Shown piece by piece: positions 10,231 to 19,884 of a stretch of DNA of 64,000 nt (within the stretch, counting starts at the first letter, position 1; each line of letters begins with the position of its first letter). Under the pieces are notes generated by a model. That model worked only from the letters and a program-made list of their open reading frames with translations. It made no database searches and was not told the DNA's origin. The DNA is from Symbiodinium natans (lineage: Eukaryota; Sar; Dinophyceae; Suessiales; Symbiodiniaceae), in the NCBI GenBank assembly GCA_905221605.1, contig CAJNDS010001079.1:62001-126000 (forward strand), in the 5' to 3' direction. A program made the translations under genes and the position numbers.

Positions 10231-11012
10231 AACTCCCTAGCAACGAAGCAGAATGATTGCCCAAGCCCTAAACCCTAAACCCTAAACCCGAAACCCTAAA
10301 CAGATTGCCTGCTCAAGATTTTCTTGGTTGGGTTGAACAATGGCTCGCCGCAGTGCTGAGCCTGGTCAGGAAGGGTTTGTAGGGTTGAGGGCTTTGCAGG
10401 GTTTGGGGTTGTAGAATTTGTAAGGTTTATGGAGTTTTTTGGGGCTTATGGCGCTTTATCGGAGTTTGGGGTTGGAGGGTTTGCAGGGCTTTTGGGGTTT
10501 ACAGGCAGGGAGGCAGGGTTTAGGGGAACATGCTGTGTCTACAGGGGTAGATCATCCTCTTGAAAAGTAAGGACGGACCAGATGCGGCCCTACCCTCAAA
10601 CACGGCCCCTGGCGGGGCGGGGGATCTAAAGGGTTTAGGGTGTCTGGGGAGTTTAGGGCTTAAGGAGTTGAAATTCAGGGCCCTTTCCGGGTGTCGTTTG
10701 CAGCATACTCCTTCTCTGATGGCCAGTTTGGATCGACCTGACCTCCATGGCTATGTACAATATTCATCCCGCGCAGTGTTAACCCGAAACCCGAAACCCT
10801 AATCTTAAACCCTAAACCCTAATCTAGGGTGGCGGGGGGGCATCCTTTTGGTGTGGGGGGGAGGGGGGAGGAGAGGCAGAAGGTAGTCTGGGCAAGGGGC
10901 TGCAAGCAGGGCTTCTAGTTAAGGTTCGGAAGGGTTCAGGTTTAGGGTTTAGGGTTTAGGGTTTTGGGTTTAGTTAGGATTTTAGGGTATTTGGGGACTA
11001 TATAGGGCCCCA

Positions 11013-11129
11013 AACGCGAAAAAAACGCGCTGCCTGAGCCTCCTCGAAGAAGGGGTTCGGGTTGATGTCCAGGCCGTGAGACTGCGTGCTGAAGTATCTG
11101 AGGAGGCACCAGGCGGTGGCGTTGACGGG
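11013..11129 (-). other. possible gene fragment
   Basis: 39 open codons on the minus strand, with motifs NATAWCLLRYFSTQSHGLD and NPNPFFEEAQAARFF. This is among the most protein-like islands by eye. It is truncated by TTTAGGG on its 3' side and a family C element on its 5' side. No family is recognised. Confidence 0.35.
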
Positions 11130-11141
11130 TTAAGACGGTTA

Positions 11142-11260
11142 ATATAGGGGCCATATAATGATTAGAATAGGTTTTTTTTTGGGGGGGGGGGTTATAATAA
11201 TATCATGTAGAAATCCCCAATAGGGGAACAATATTGGTAATCATTCCGATTCCTATATTA
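11142..11260. mobile_element. MITE-like element, family C copy 1
   Basis: Starts ATATAGGGGCCATATAATG and ends TCATTCCGATTCCTATATTA, the same ends as the copy at 12553. A T9G10 homopolymer pair lies in the middle. Confidence 0.5.
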
Positions 11261-11311
11261 CTTCGGGGTTGCTTCGGGTTCGGGGTTTGAGGGGCTTAGG
11301 CTCTCACAATG

Positions 11312-11407
11312 AAGCCCGCTAGCGCTTTCTTGTGCCCTGGCAGGCTAGGCGGCGCTGTCCGCAAGCACAAGCTGGGTGGTCTGCAGTGCTGCAGGTTTCG
11401 AGCATGA
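11312..11407 (+). other. possible 3' gene fragment ending in a stop
   Basis: 31 open codons ending in TGA, with motif GRLGGAVRKHKLGGLQCCR, basic with paired cysteines. It is followed by a pyrimidine-rich CT microsatellite. Family unknown. Confidence 0.22.
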
Positions 11408-11448
11408 AAAGCCGTGATGCCTTTTTGGGGATCTCTGGCAGGTTGCCC

Positions 11449-11505
11449 TCTCTCTCTCTCTTTTCAATTTTGTTTTCTTTCTATCTCTCTCTCTCTCTGT
11501 GTCTC
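11449..11505. repeat. CT-rich microsatellite
   Basis: TCTCTCTC runs separated by TTTTCAATTTTG. The open frames across it translate as serine/leucine or arginine/glutamate repeats and are not genes. Confidence 0.85.
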
Positions 11506-11672
11506 TCCGATGTGTCCTAATCCGAGTGCAGAAACCAGCTGCATTTTTCCCAGAGCTGCAAAGAAGGACCCAGGCCCTATACAACAGCCCCATCCCCAGC
11601 TGCCCTAAACCCAAAACCCTAAACCCAAAACCCAAAACCCTAAACCCTAAACCCTAAACCCTAAACCCTACA

Positions 11673-11750
11673 GCTGCCGCCTCTGCCGACTTGGCGGACA
11701 AAGCTCGCCCTCTCCTGGGTTCCAAGGCTCACGGTGTCAATCGGGCCCCA
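11673..11750 (+). other. possible gene fragment
   Basis: 26 open codons, AAASADLADKARPLLGSKAH, directly preceded by a CCCTAAA array. Alanine-rich and helical. Family unknown. Confidence 0.22.
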
Positions 11751-11820
11751 CACTATGGGGGTGTAGCCCTAAACCCTAAACCCTAAACTCTAAACCCTAA
11801 ACCCGATTGGGTCTAGACCA

Positions 11821-11967
11821 CGGCAGCTAGCAGATAAGCGGCGGCTCAAGGCCTTCACTGCTGTGCACGCAGCCGTCAATGGCACGTCCGACGCTGGCTT
11901 CTGCGCCCGTGGCCCAGCACTTGTAGACTTGGGACCACATTCAGGCTTCATGATGTTCAGGTTTTAG
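11821..11967 (+). other. possible gene fragment ending in a stop
   Basis: 48 open codons ending in TAG, with motifs RQLADKRRLKAFTAVHAAVN and ARGPALVDLGPHSG. It follows a CCCTAAA array, and its tail merges with a telomere-like GTTTTAGGG. Protein-like. Family unknown. Confidence 0.3.
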
Positions 11968-12256
11968 GGTTGTATAGGTCCCTAAACCCCAAACCCTAAA
12001 CCCTAAACCCTAAACCCTAAATCCTGAACCCTGAATGCTGACCTTAAACCTCGGATCCCTGCTGCATGTGAGGGGCGGATCACGCACCGCACGTAGACAA
12101 CCGTGCTCCGGCGCAGTTGTTGGTACCAGAGCCTGGGACAGACGATTCTTCCGTGGCTTCCATGCCCGCTGCTTAAGTTTCAGGTTTAGGGTGGAGGCGC
12201 TCGCAGGGCTAAGGGTTTAGACGGGTTCAAGTTTCGGGCTTGTGAAGGTTTACTAG

Positions 12257-12367
12257 ATGTCAGAAGAACAGCTACTGCGGCTTTCTTCTCGGATAGGCTT
12301 TGCCTACTACGGGAACAGCGCTGACTTCAGAAGGCGGGCTTCTAACAGGAAGCGAGGGAATCAGTGA
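12257..12367 (+). other. possible small open frame or 5' exon
   Basis: Complete ATG-to-TGA frame of 36 codons, MSEEQLLRLSSRIGFAYYGN followed by a basic RRRASNRKRG tail. It could be a captured N-terminal exon or chance. Family unknown. Confidence 0.25.
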
Positions 12368-12552
12368 ACCCCATACCCTAAACCCTGTACCCTAAACCCC
12401 AAACCCTAAACTCCAAACCCGAAACCTTGAACCCTAAACCCCAAACCCCAAACCCTAAACCCTAAAAACCCTAAACGCTGGCGACTCCCAGACCAATGCA
12501 TGCAAAATCCTTCCCTGGCAGGCACTTGATTTAGGAGTCTCCGAAGCCTAAG

Positions 12553-12620
12553 CGTAGTATAGCATAATCATGAAGGGATTATAAAGGAATACTATTAGTA
12601 ATTATTCCGGCCCCTATATT
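12553..12620. mobile_element. MITE-like element, family C copy 2
   Basis: AGTATAGCATAATCATGAAGG...ACTATTAGTAATTATTCCGGCCCCTATATTA shares its right end with the copies at 11142 and 39380. It is short, probably internally deleted. Confidence 0.5.
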
Positions 12621-12660
12621 ACGCAGGGCTGCCCAAAACCCCAACCCCTGGACCCCCAAC

Positions 12661-12689
12661 ACTCTCTCCCTCTCTCTCTCTCTCTCTCC
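12661..12689. repeat. (CT)n microsatellite
   Basis: Dinucleotide run of TC/CT. The minus-strand open frame through it reads as RERERE and is an artefact. Confidence 0.9.
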
Positions 12690-13081
12690 TTGAAGGCGGC
12701 CCCTCTGAAACCCTACTGCCGTAAACCACCCTGAAACCTAAGCCTAAGCCTCTACGGCCCTGGTACCAGAAGAATTGAATCCCCAATCCTGTCGGCCCCC
12801 GAACCCCCAGACGCCGAAATCTCTTCTCCCACAAACCTATGATTCTGAATCCCCCACAAATCCCCAAAACCCAAACAAAAAGGGAATGGGGTTCAGTGTT
12901 TAGGGGTTAGGGTTTAGGGTTTGACCAAAAGATCCGGCTCAACCTCAAACCCCCAAAACCCTCTGAGCCCTCTTTATGAGACCGCCCGGGGAGCAAATCG
13001 GTGAGGCGCCGGTTGTTGAGGCTATAAAGCTCCCCATCCCAGCGTACGACCTTTGGGGGTCAGGGAGTGAGACCTGCCCCC

Positions 13082-13205
13082 TACTTGGAGGTTCATGGTA
13101 CTTATTAACCAATTATAACTGTACTTACCACCCCTCATATGGTTTTAAGTACATGTATAAGAGTACAGTTGTAATTGGTCAATCAGTACACTGAACCTCC
13201 AAGTA
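13082..13205. mobile_element. MITE, family A copy 1 (TA target duplication)
   Basis: Terminal inverted repeat CTTGGAGGTTCATGG pairs with ACTGAACCTCCAAG. The dinucleotide TA flanks both ends (13082-13083 and 13204-13205), as in Tc1/mariner-derived Stowaway-type MITEs. Inner inverted arms ACCAATTATAACTGTACTTA and TACAGTTGTAATTGGT make it a near-complete foldback. No coding capacity. Confidence 0.75.
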
Positions 13206-13699
13206 AATCTGTGGAGTTCAGGGCTCGGAGTTACGGGCTGACGGCCTGGATAGGCAGTTCAGAAGATGCAAGGGCCAAGGCAAAAAACAAACACCAGGGT
13301 TTAGGGTTTAGGGTCTAGGGTTTAGGGTTTAGGGCTTAGGGTCGGCTTCGGGGTTTAGGGTCTCAACCCAAAACCTCTGAGACTCTAAGAAACACACGCT
13401 TTTTGTGCAAGTTGGCGGACCTATGCCCTAAACCCTCTTTGACACTCTGGCGTCAAAGCGTTTAGGAATTTGGGTGTACAAACCCCAAACCCCAAACCCC
13501 AAACCCCAAACCCTAAACAAAGGGTCTTAGGGTGCAGAGCTTGCGGGCTTCATGGGTTTGAATGTTTTAGGGTTTAGGGTTTAGGGGTGAGGGTTTAGGG
13601 TCTGCAGTTTAATCATAGGCATTGCGCGACACTCAGGGATTGCTGAGAATGGAGCTAGTTCGTGGTATCTCGGAATCTCGGGTTTTGGGTTGAGCTAGC

Positions 13700-13826
13700 C
13701 CCTGCCTAACTCCTAAACCCTGAACGCTAAACCCTGAACGCTAAACCCTGAACGCTAAACCCCAAACCCTAAACCCTAAACCCTAAACCCTAAACCCTAA
13801 ACCCTAAACCCTAAACCCTAAACCCC
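13700..13826 (-). repeat. interstitial CCCTAAA array with CCCTGAACGCTAAA higher-order units
   Basis: Three 14-base units CCCTGAACGCTAAA precede perfect CCCTAAA units. A dimeric variant has been amplified at one edge. Confidence 0.9.
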
Positions 13827-13908
13827 AGGCCTCAAGCATGATGTCCTCCGGCTTCGTGGTGCCTCTGATGAGTTCCTTGGCCCACTTCCGAAGGGAACTC
13901 CGAGGCAA
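13825..13908 (-). other. possible gene fragment between opposed arrays
   Basis: 28 open minus-strand codons with motif SLRKWAKELIRGTTKPEDIM. Strongly helical and protein-like. The island is bounded by CCCTAAA on the left and TTTAGGG on the right. Family unknown. Confidence 0.33.
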
Positions 13909-13913
13909 CTATT

Positions 13914-14005
13914 GCAGGGTTCAGGGTTTAGGGTTTAGGGTTTAGGGTTTAGGGTCTAGGGTTTAGGGTTTAAGGTTTAGGGTTTAGGGTTTAGGGTTGA
14001 GGGTT
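13914..14005 (+). repeat. interstitial TTTAGGG array
   Basis: G-strand array immediately right of the 13825-13908 island, giving a CCCTAAA-island-TTTAGGG arrangement. Confidence 0.92.
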
Positions 14006-14430
14006 CAGGGGGTTTCCAACAGTAGGGGTCGTTTTGGGGGGTAAATGAGGGTTTAGGTTGAGGCCTCAGCTAGTGTTGATGGACAACTCAATTTGAAAAA
14101 CACTTCACACTTGAATGTGGATTCTACTGGGACCTTTGGACTTTGGACGCTTCGGACTTGGAAGCCTAAATCCTAAACCCTACTGTAAATCTTAAGCAGT
14201 ATCTCGTTGCTATGATGAGCCCTCAACTGATTTGTAAAGCCCTTTGAAAATGATTTATGAATAGGTTCCCTTAAAAGGGAAAGAAGGGAAATTCAAATTA
14301 TCCCAAAGCACTACCCAGTAAACCCTAAACCCTAGACCCTAAACCCTAAACCCTATGACCCCAAGCAGCCAAGGCTCATCCAAGGTCTCCTCATGGCTGC
14401 AGGGCGTTCACCGCAAGGTAACCCTAAACT

Positions 14431-14577
14431 TGGGATGTTCCCCCTTATACTAACAGTTTAGGGTTTAGGGTTTAGGGTTTAGGGCGTTTGGGGCAGCAGT
14501 CCTAAATAGGGATTCTACCCTCCCACTATAGTCCCTTTTAATGACTGTTAATATAGGGGGAGGGGGGGGGGGGAACT
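14431..14577. mobile_element. MITE, family B copy 2, split by a telomeric array
   Basis: Left end GGGATGTTCCCCCTTATAC and right end ATAGGGGGAGG...GGGGAAC are inverted. Between ...TAACAG (to 14455) and CAGTCC (from 14498) lies TTTAGGG sequence absent from copies 1 and 5. CAG is present on both sides of the insert. Confidence 0.7.
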
Positions 14578-14679
14578 TCCCAATCCTTAAGCCCGGAACA
14601 CTAAAAGTCATAGGTTTGGGGTTTTGGAAAATCTGCTGTTGCTGTTGGCGAACAACCCCCCCCCCCCCCAACAAAAAAA

Positions 14680-15290
14680 AAACTAATAATAAAAGCGAAA
14701 TCTTTAAAGCGGTGGAATATTCTTAAGGTCTTACATTTTCATTGGGTTATAGCTATGATACAATATTTATATTGTTCTGTTATTGTATTTTATTCGATGA
14801 TATCATCATATGGGAGATGAGAGCCTAGGCTATTGGGGGGGGGGTAGTAAGTAGGTACAGAGTAGGGTGCTAATGACGCTAGACGGCAACATAATCATCC
14901 TACTCAACAAGTTCTTTTGCTTCACGCCCGTGCACTCATTACAGTCGTGCTTTTATTAATTTACACGTTCATCCACAGGTTTAGAATGACGAAGAGAATG
15001 ACAGGGACAACCGCATAAATCTTCCGTATTATTAGGGGCTTTGAGTGACCGCCCGGATGTTCGATTAAAAGGAGTACTATTTTTAGGTGTGAACCATGCA
15101 TGAATTTGTGAATCTAATGAAAACATGAATGCTGTGAAGTGAACACACTAAACACTTGGCCCATCTAATATAGTTGTAATAGCGGCCCAAATAAAGATCT
15201 CTTCACGGCCGCATAAAAGAAGTGAATAAAAGAGAGGAAAGAGCATACAATTCTATGTAATTTGTAAGGACTAACCCCACTTTCATAGCT
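14680..15290. other. AT-rich stretch without telomeric repeat
   Basis: About 600 bases are clearly more AT-rich than the rest, with ATTATATTGTTCTGTTATTG-like wording and no TTTAGGG units, no clear inverted repeat and no convincing open frame. Possibly unrelated unique or organelle-like DNA. I can assign nothing in it. Confidence 0.4.
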
Positions 15291-15329
15291 ACTCAGTCTC
15301 CAGATCCTCCAAGCATACCCTGAATCCTG

Positions 15330-15444
15330 AACCCCGGACCTGCTCGCAGGACTCTTTGAAGGTTTCGAGCCATTTCCAGTATCAAAAGGTCGTATATCCA
15401 CTACCCGGCTCTACACGCAGACTCGCAGACAAAACAGACATGAG
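15330..15444 (+). other. possible gene fragment
   Basis: Open frame after a TGA, with motifs PDLLAGLFEGFEPFPVSKG and RLYTQTRRQNRHEDC. A second forward frame and the minus strand are also open. Family unknown. Confidence 0.2.
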
Positions 15445-15471
15445 GACTGCGGGTTCAGGGTTTAGGGTTTA

Positions 15472-15537
15472 CTCCTTGATGTTGTGTTCCTGCTGCAATG
15501 CCACACCCTCGTGAGATACTTCGGGATTGATGCATGC
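15472..15537 (+). other. possible gene fragment
   Basis: 22 open codons, LLDVVFLLQCHTLVRYFGID, hydrophobic and helical. It starts directly after a TTTAGGG array and ends in CCCTGAACCCC repeat. Family unknown. Confidence 0.3.
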
Positions 15538-15777
15538 CCTGAACCCCAAACCCCAAACCCCAAACCCTGTAGCCCTAACCACTAAACCCCAAACCCTAGA
15601 GACCTATCTCTTAACGACCCAAATGCCCAGGACTTGCACACAAAGACCACTTCGTTGTCCCACGTGAGCATCCAAACAAGATCCCGGATCCTTCTTCCAG
15701 GGCTTAAGGCTTAAGATTAGGGTTTAGGGTTCAGGGTTCAGGGTTTAGGCTTTAGGCTGGCGCAGAAAGAGAGCCTA

Positions 15778-15915
15778 AAACATAACGGCAGCCAAAGACA
15801 CGTAGAGGGAACGACGCTTCCGCTTGTCATTCCGGAAGATCATGCGGCTGTCGATGTCGTCTTGGCTCCACCGGAGAGCCAAAACGGGCACCCTCTCCTG
15901 ACTGATGGGTTCCCC
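15778..15915 (-). other. possible 3' gene fragment ending in a stop
   Basis: About 45 minus-strand codons ending in TAA (complement of TTA), with motifs ISQERVPVLALRWSQDDID and FRNDKRKRRSLYVSLAAVMF. Its 5' side dissolves into telomeric repeat and a poly-C tract. Protein-like. Family unknown. Confidence 0.33.
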
Positions 15916-16382
15916 CAACGATGCCCCCTTTAGACTGTTTAGGGTTAAGGGTTTAGGGTTTAGGGGTTCCCCCCCCCCCCCCAAGATGTTCATGGATAAT
16001 TAAGCCTAATTAAGGATATTTCAGGGGGGAACCTAGGGGGGGTGGTGTGGCGGGGGGTGGGGTGTTGCAGGGAACCCCTTCTCAAAATGACCCATTCTCA
16101 AAAGGACCCCCGCAAGGACACCCTACATCAGAGCAGTGCAGCCCCCGTTCTGCTTTACTGCGGGGGGTCTTCGGGGGGTCTTTGGGGCTTCCAGCGCAAG
16201 GCGCCATCTTCGTGGGGGTTGCCAACAGGATTCGCAAGGGGGGCTCGCATGTAGGGATTGAAGTCTAACCCTAGACACTACGCTAAACCCTAAACCCTAG
16301 TCTGAAAGTGGTCCTTCTTTCGGGTTTAGGGTGTTTAGGGATCAGGGTTCAGGGTTCAGGGTTTAGGGTTTAGGGTCGTGAA

Positions 16383-16445
16383 TTCAGCTTCCTTAGGGGG
16401 CAAGATATCGCCACTGTCTCCGAGCTGCAAACCAGGCATTCTTAA
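16383..16445 (+). other. possible 3' gene fragment ending in a stop
   Basis: 20 open codons then TAA, with motif FLRGQDIATVSELQTRHS. It directly follows a TTTAGGG array. Short, so chance is possible. Confidence 0.22.
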
Positions 16446-16502
16446 TGTCGACCTCCCAAGGGGTGGCCTCCAGCCGCAGTACAGCCAAGTCATGGGGCTT
16501 GG

Positions 16503-16893
16503 TTTTTTTTTTTTTTTCTTTTTTTTTTTTTTTTTGGGGGGGGGGGGGGGGGTTGGGTTTAGGGTTTAGGGGTTTTGGGCTTAGGGCTTGGGGATCAGGG
16601 TTGTTGGGCTTAGGGTTTAGGGTTTAGGGTTGTTGGACTTAGGGTTTAGGGTTGTTGGGCTTAGGGTTTAGGGTCTTTGGGCTTAGGGTTTAGGGTTTTG
16701 GGCTTAGGGTTTAGGGTTTTGTGGCTTAGGGTTTGGGGCTTATGGTTTTTGGGCTTAAGGTTTCGGGTTTAGGGTTTTTGGGCTTAGGGTTTAGGGTTTT
16801 GTGGCTTAGGGTTTAGGGTTGTTGGGCTTTGGGGTTTAGGGTTTTTGGGCTTAGGGTTTGGGGTTTAGAATTTTTTCGGCTTAGGGTTTAGGG
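16503..16893 (+). repeat. T/G homopolymer pair followed by higher-order telomeric minisatellite
   Basis: A T-rich run (16503-16535) meets a G run (16536-16552). A G-strand array follows in which GTTGGGCTTAGGGTTTAGGG-type units of about 20 to 28 bases repeat many times. TTTTGGGCTTAGGG and TTGTTGGGCTTAGGG variants are interleaved. Confidence 0.9.
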
Positions 16894-17046
16894 TTTGCGA
16901 GTCTTGAGCAGGCTCACAGTCCATGATTCCAGGTTGGGGGTTTGTGCTGAATTGCGGTTGAAGGTCTACACTACTCCCCCCCCATCCAGCCCCCCACCCT
17001 CAATTGCAGCTTGGTGCTTTCTTTTTGTTGTTGGTTGGCCGGCCGC

Positions 17047-17066
17047 GGGGGGGGGGGGGGGGGGGG
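17047..17066. repeat. poly-G tract
   Basis: About 20 consecutive G. The overlapping glycine- or proline-rich open frames on both strands result from it. Confidence 0.9.
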
Positions 17067-17273
17067 CGGGGGGGATCTTCTTTCGCTGTTGGTATAGTGC
17101 AGCCAGCGCACCCTAGAAAAGACCCCCATGAGCCAAATTTGATGATGGTAGGGCTCATGCACCAGCAACCGTGTAAGTTCAAAGAGGTTTTGAAGTGCTT
17201 GTCTTTTTGCATTACCTTGCACCTCTGTGTAAAACTCTAAACCCAAAACCCAAAAACCCTAAACCCTAAACCA

Positions 17274-17366
17274 AATGGATCTAAGGATATAATCATCAGC
17301 TTCATGCCCGCCCAGTTCGTGATCCCACAACAGGAATATGTTATGGGCCGCGAAGTCAACTTTTAA
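17274..17366 (+). other. possible 3' gene fragment ending in a stop
   Basis: 30 open codons ending in TAA, with motif IISFMPAQFVIPQQEYVMGR. This is among the most protein-like islands (conserved-looking hydrophobic and Pro/Gly pattern). It directly follows CCCTAAACC repeat. Family unknown. Confidence 0.35.
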
Positions 17367-17764
17367 ACTCGTACCCTGAACCCTAAAACCTAATCCTGTA
17401 GCCCTAAACCCTAAACCCTAAATTCCTATGGTACAGTCCTGCTCTGTTTAACAAATCTCTTGGAAATACAGGGTGTAATAGGAGTTCAGGGTTTATGGTT
17501 TAGGGTTCAGGGTTTAGGATGCACCCTAAGCCCTCAACCTCAATTTCAAGCTGCCCTCAGACTTCCTAAAGTCAAGCCAAGCCACCCTGACAAGCCCCCT
17601 TGAATGCCCTCAAGCCCTCTCATTTAGAGAAGCCCCAAACTCCAAAGCAACAAATCCCTAAACCCCTGAACCCAAACCCCTACACTCTAAACCCTAATCA
17701 AACCTCTAACCCTAAACCCTAAACCCCAAACCCTAAACCCCAAACCCTAAACCCTAAACCCTGG

Positions 17765-17848
17765 ACCACGAGCATGAACTTGATGGATGGCCACCTCTGT
17801 CTGGTATGGGCAGAGCAGGCGCTTGGCTTCGCGTTCCACCTCCTTGCG
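17765..17848 (-). other. possible gene fragment between opposed arrays
   Basis: 28 minus-strand codons, RKEVEREAKRLLCPYQTEVA, coiled-coil-like. CCCTAAA lies on the left and TTTAGGG on the right. The plus strand is also open. Family unknown. Confidence 0.28.
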
Positions 17849-18374
17849 TTTAGGGTTTAGGGTTTGGGGTTTAGGGTTTAGGGTTTATGGTTTATGGTTT
17901 GGGGTTTGGGGCTTAGGGTTTAGGGTTTGGGGGTTCTGGGGTTCTAGGGGTCTGAGGGGTGCAGCTGTGAATTCCCTAGCATTATATACAAGCACACGCA
18001 CACTCAAAACTCCAACAACCCACACTGCTTCGTGCAAGGAGTAGGATTCAGGGCGCCGGATACCCCAAGAACCTGAGAAACGCGAGCGTTAATTAAGGGT
18101 TAGGGCTTTCTGTTCCTGGAAGAGAACCAGCCAACCAACACTTCTGCCTAAGACCAAAGAAAGGTGTCGGACTGAGTTTTTGTGAGGGTTTAGGGTTGAG
18201 GGTTTAGGGTTTTGGGGTTTCCAAACACCCTTCACTATACCCTAAACCCTAAACCCTAAACCCTAAACCCCTTAACTATAGTTAGTATTGGGCTGCTTGG
18301 GTTCCTCCAGGTTCGGCATCGGCAGCCGAAAAGCCATGGCGTTTGGCAACTAGCTGCGTCTTCTGCAAGCCTCT

Positions 18375-18438
18375 GGGCTGCCAAAACGCTAAACCCTAAA
18401 CCCTAAACCCTAAACCCTAAACCCTAAACCCTAAACCC
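18375..18438 (-). repeat. interstitial CCCTAAA array
   Basis: Perfect C-strand units followed by CCCGAAGG. Confidence 0.92.
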
Positions 18439-18720
18439 GAAGGTATAGTGTATGATTGTCGGATGTAGGCCTAAAGCCTAGAGCCTAAACCCTGCAGATT
18501 CGACAGTCTGCAGTGGGTTGCTGGGCGCCAAAGCTGCCTGCGGCACGGCATTCACTGCGCATCCCACTTCAACTTTAAACCCTAAACCCTAAACCCCGCG
18601 GGCAGCCCAAACTTGCTGCACGACCCCTCGCCTTTGCGGTACGCAACTCCTAAACCCTAAACCCTAAACCCTAAACCCTAAACCCCTAAACCCTATAGTT
18701 CTAAAGCTCTCATAAGAACC

Positions 18721-18834
18721 CTGGAAGAGCTTCGGGCTTTTACGCTGGAAACAAGAGCGCTTCGACGTCGCGGCCCAAACGACCAGGCGTGGCCACTGGC
18801 ACCCGGCACACGGGGCATGCTGCCTGCGTATTGG
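18721..18834 (+). other. possible gene fragment
   Basis: 38 open codons with motifs LEELRAFTLETRALRRRGP and AWPLAPGTRGMLPAYW. Clearly protein-like in feel. It ends in TTTAGGG repeat. Family unknown. Confidence 0.33.
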
Positions 18835-18930
18835 GTTTAGGGTTTGGGGTTTGGGGTTTGGGGTTCGGGGTTCGGGGTTCGGGGTTCGGGGTTCGGGGTT
18901 CGGGGTTCGGGGTTCGGGGTTTAGGGTTTC
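18834..18930 (+). repeat. homogenised GGGGTTC array within TTTAGGG
   Basis: A block of consecutive GGGGTTC units is flanked by GGGGTTT and then TTTAGGG units. It is a local amplification of a double variant of the telomeric heptamer. Confidence 0.93.
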
Positions 18931-19120
18931 AGGGGCGTGAGCGTTTACCTTGAGTGTCCGAACGTATCCTAAGTGTCGAGGGCTTGTGGACCTGGGCCCT
19001 ATACCCTGAACCTGAAACCCTAAACCCGCTGCACCCTAGACCCTGAATCCTTATTCTTCAACCTCGCGGATGGCTGGTTCAGCTCAAGAAAATAACCTCG
19101 CGGGGGCTTGAGCAGGGTTC

Positions 19121-19224
19121 TTACCTCGGACCCAGAGTAGGCGCCTATTCCCTTTTTTAGAGGGTTTAGGTTCCCTTATAAGCTCCTTATAAGCCAACAG
19201 GATACCCTTTTTGTTCCTTCTCTT
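19121..19224. mobile_element. MITE-like element, family H-related
   Basis: GGACCCAGAGTAGGCGCCTATTCCC...AGGTTCCCTTATAAG...AGGATACCCTTTTTG resembles family H in reverse order (compare 51104 and 1030). Ends are not defined. Confidence 0.35.
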
Positions 19225-19361
19225 GGGTGTAGTTACCATCATCTGGAATTCTAGGGTCCCTATTTGTAAGTAGTGGGGGTAGTCTTAGATATGGCCCCTC
19301 TTTTCAGCGGGAATCCAACCAGTAGAGGGTATCAATCCCAATTCCGGGGTCCATGTACAGT

Positions 19362-19445
19362 CCTCAAGGATTCGAAGCCCACCCTCCATACAAGCTGGCG
19401 AAGACGGGCAAAATGCTGGGTTTTCTTGTCAAGAACTCGGCTTAA
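19362..19445 (+). other. possible 3' gene fragment ending in a stop
   Basis: 27 open codons ending in TAA, with motif EAHPPYKLAKTGKMLGFLVK. Basic, protein-like. Family unknown. Confidence 0.27.
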
Positions 19446-19490
19446 GGTACCGTTGTCGGGGTTCTATCTATAGTGTTGGAGCTTTGATGG

Positions 19491-19610
19491 GGTAACTTCA
19501 ACTACGTTCCTGGACAAAAGCCCCCAGGAAGTAAAGTTCCGGCTCAGCTATGGGCCACTGGAGTATTTTGGGCTTCCTTCCTTGCAGGATCGGGGGACTT
19601 AGTAAGTAGA
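19491..19610 (+). other. possible gene fragment
   Basis: 40 open codons with motifs GNFNYVPGQKPPGSKVPAQL and GVFWASFLAGSGDLVSR. Protein-like. It ends at a degraded TTTAGGG array. Family unknown. Confidence 0.33.
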
Positions 19611-19677
19611 GTTTAGGGCTTCGGGGGTTTAGGGGCATGCGCTCAAACTTCTGTGGTGATCGGAGGAAAGAAGATAG

Positions 19678-19884
19678 TCAAGAGTAAGAGGCCACCAGTC
19701 CAGCTATGATCGTGGCTACGGCTTCCTGGCCGGCCGTGTTGATGAGGTTGGGCAAGGGCCATGCTTTGATCATCTCCTTCTAGGCCGAGTCGTTGGGGTT
19801 GGCTTCCAGGAACATGACATGTCGGCGAGCCGTTTCCTTCTGTGCAGCCGCGTTGCTGAGGAACCCTATCTGCAGCTCTAATGC
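19678..19884 (-). pseudogene. possible gene fragment with an internal stop
   Basis: One minus-strand frame reads about 34 codons (NAAAQKETARRHVMFLEANP region) to an in-frame TAG at 19780-19782. It then continues about 33 codons (MIKAWPLPNLINTAGQEAVA) to TGA at 19678-19680. Composition is equally protein-like on both sides of the TAG, as in a decayed copy of a longer gene. A different minus frame is open for 97 codons. Family unknown. Confidence 0.35.

Noticed and set aside
11345-11635. 96-codon minus frame with RERERE segment
   Set aside because: It reads through a CT microsatellite and telomeric repeat.
16895-17246. Four overlapping frames on both strands near a poly-G tract
   Set aside because: Glycine- and proline-rich reading of a homopolymer; no independent support.
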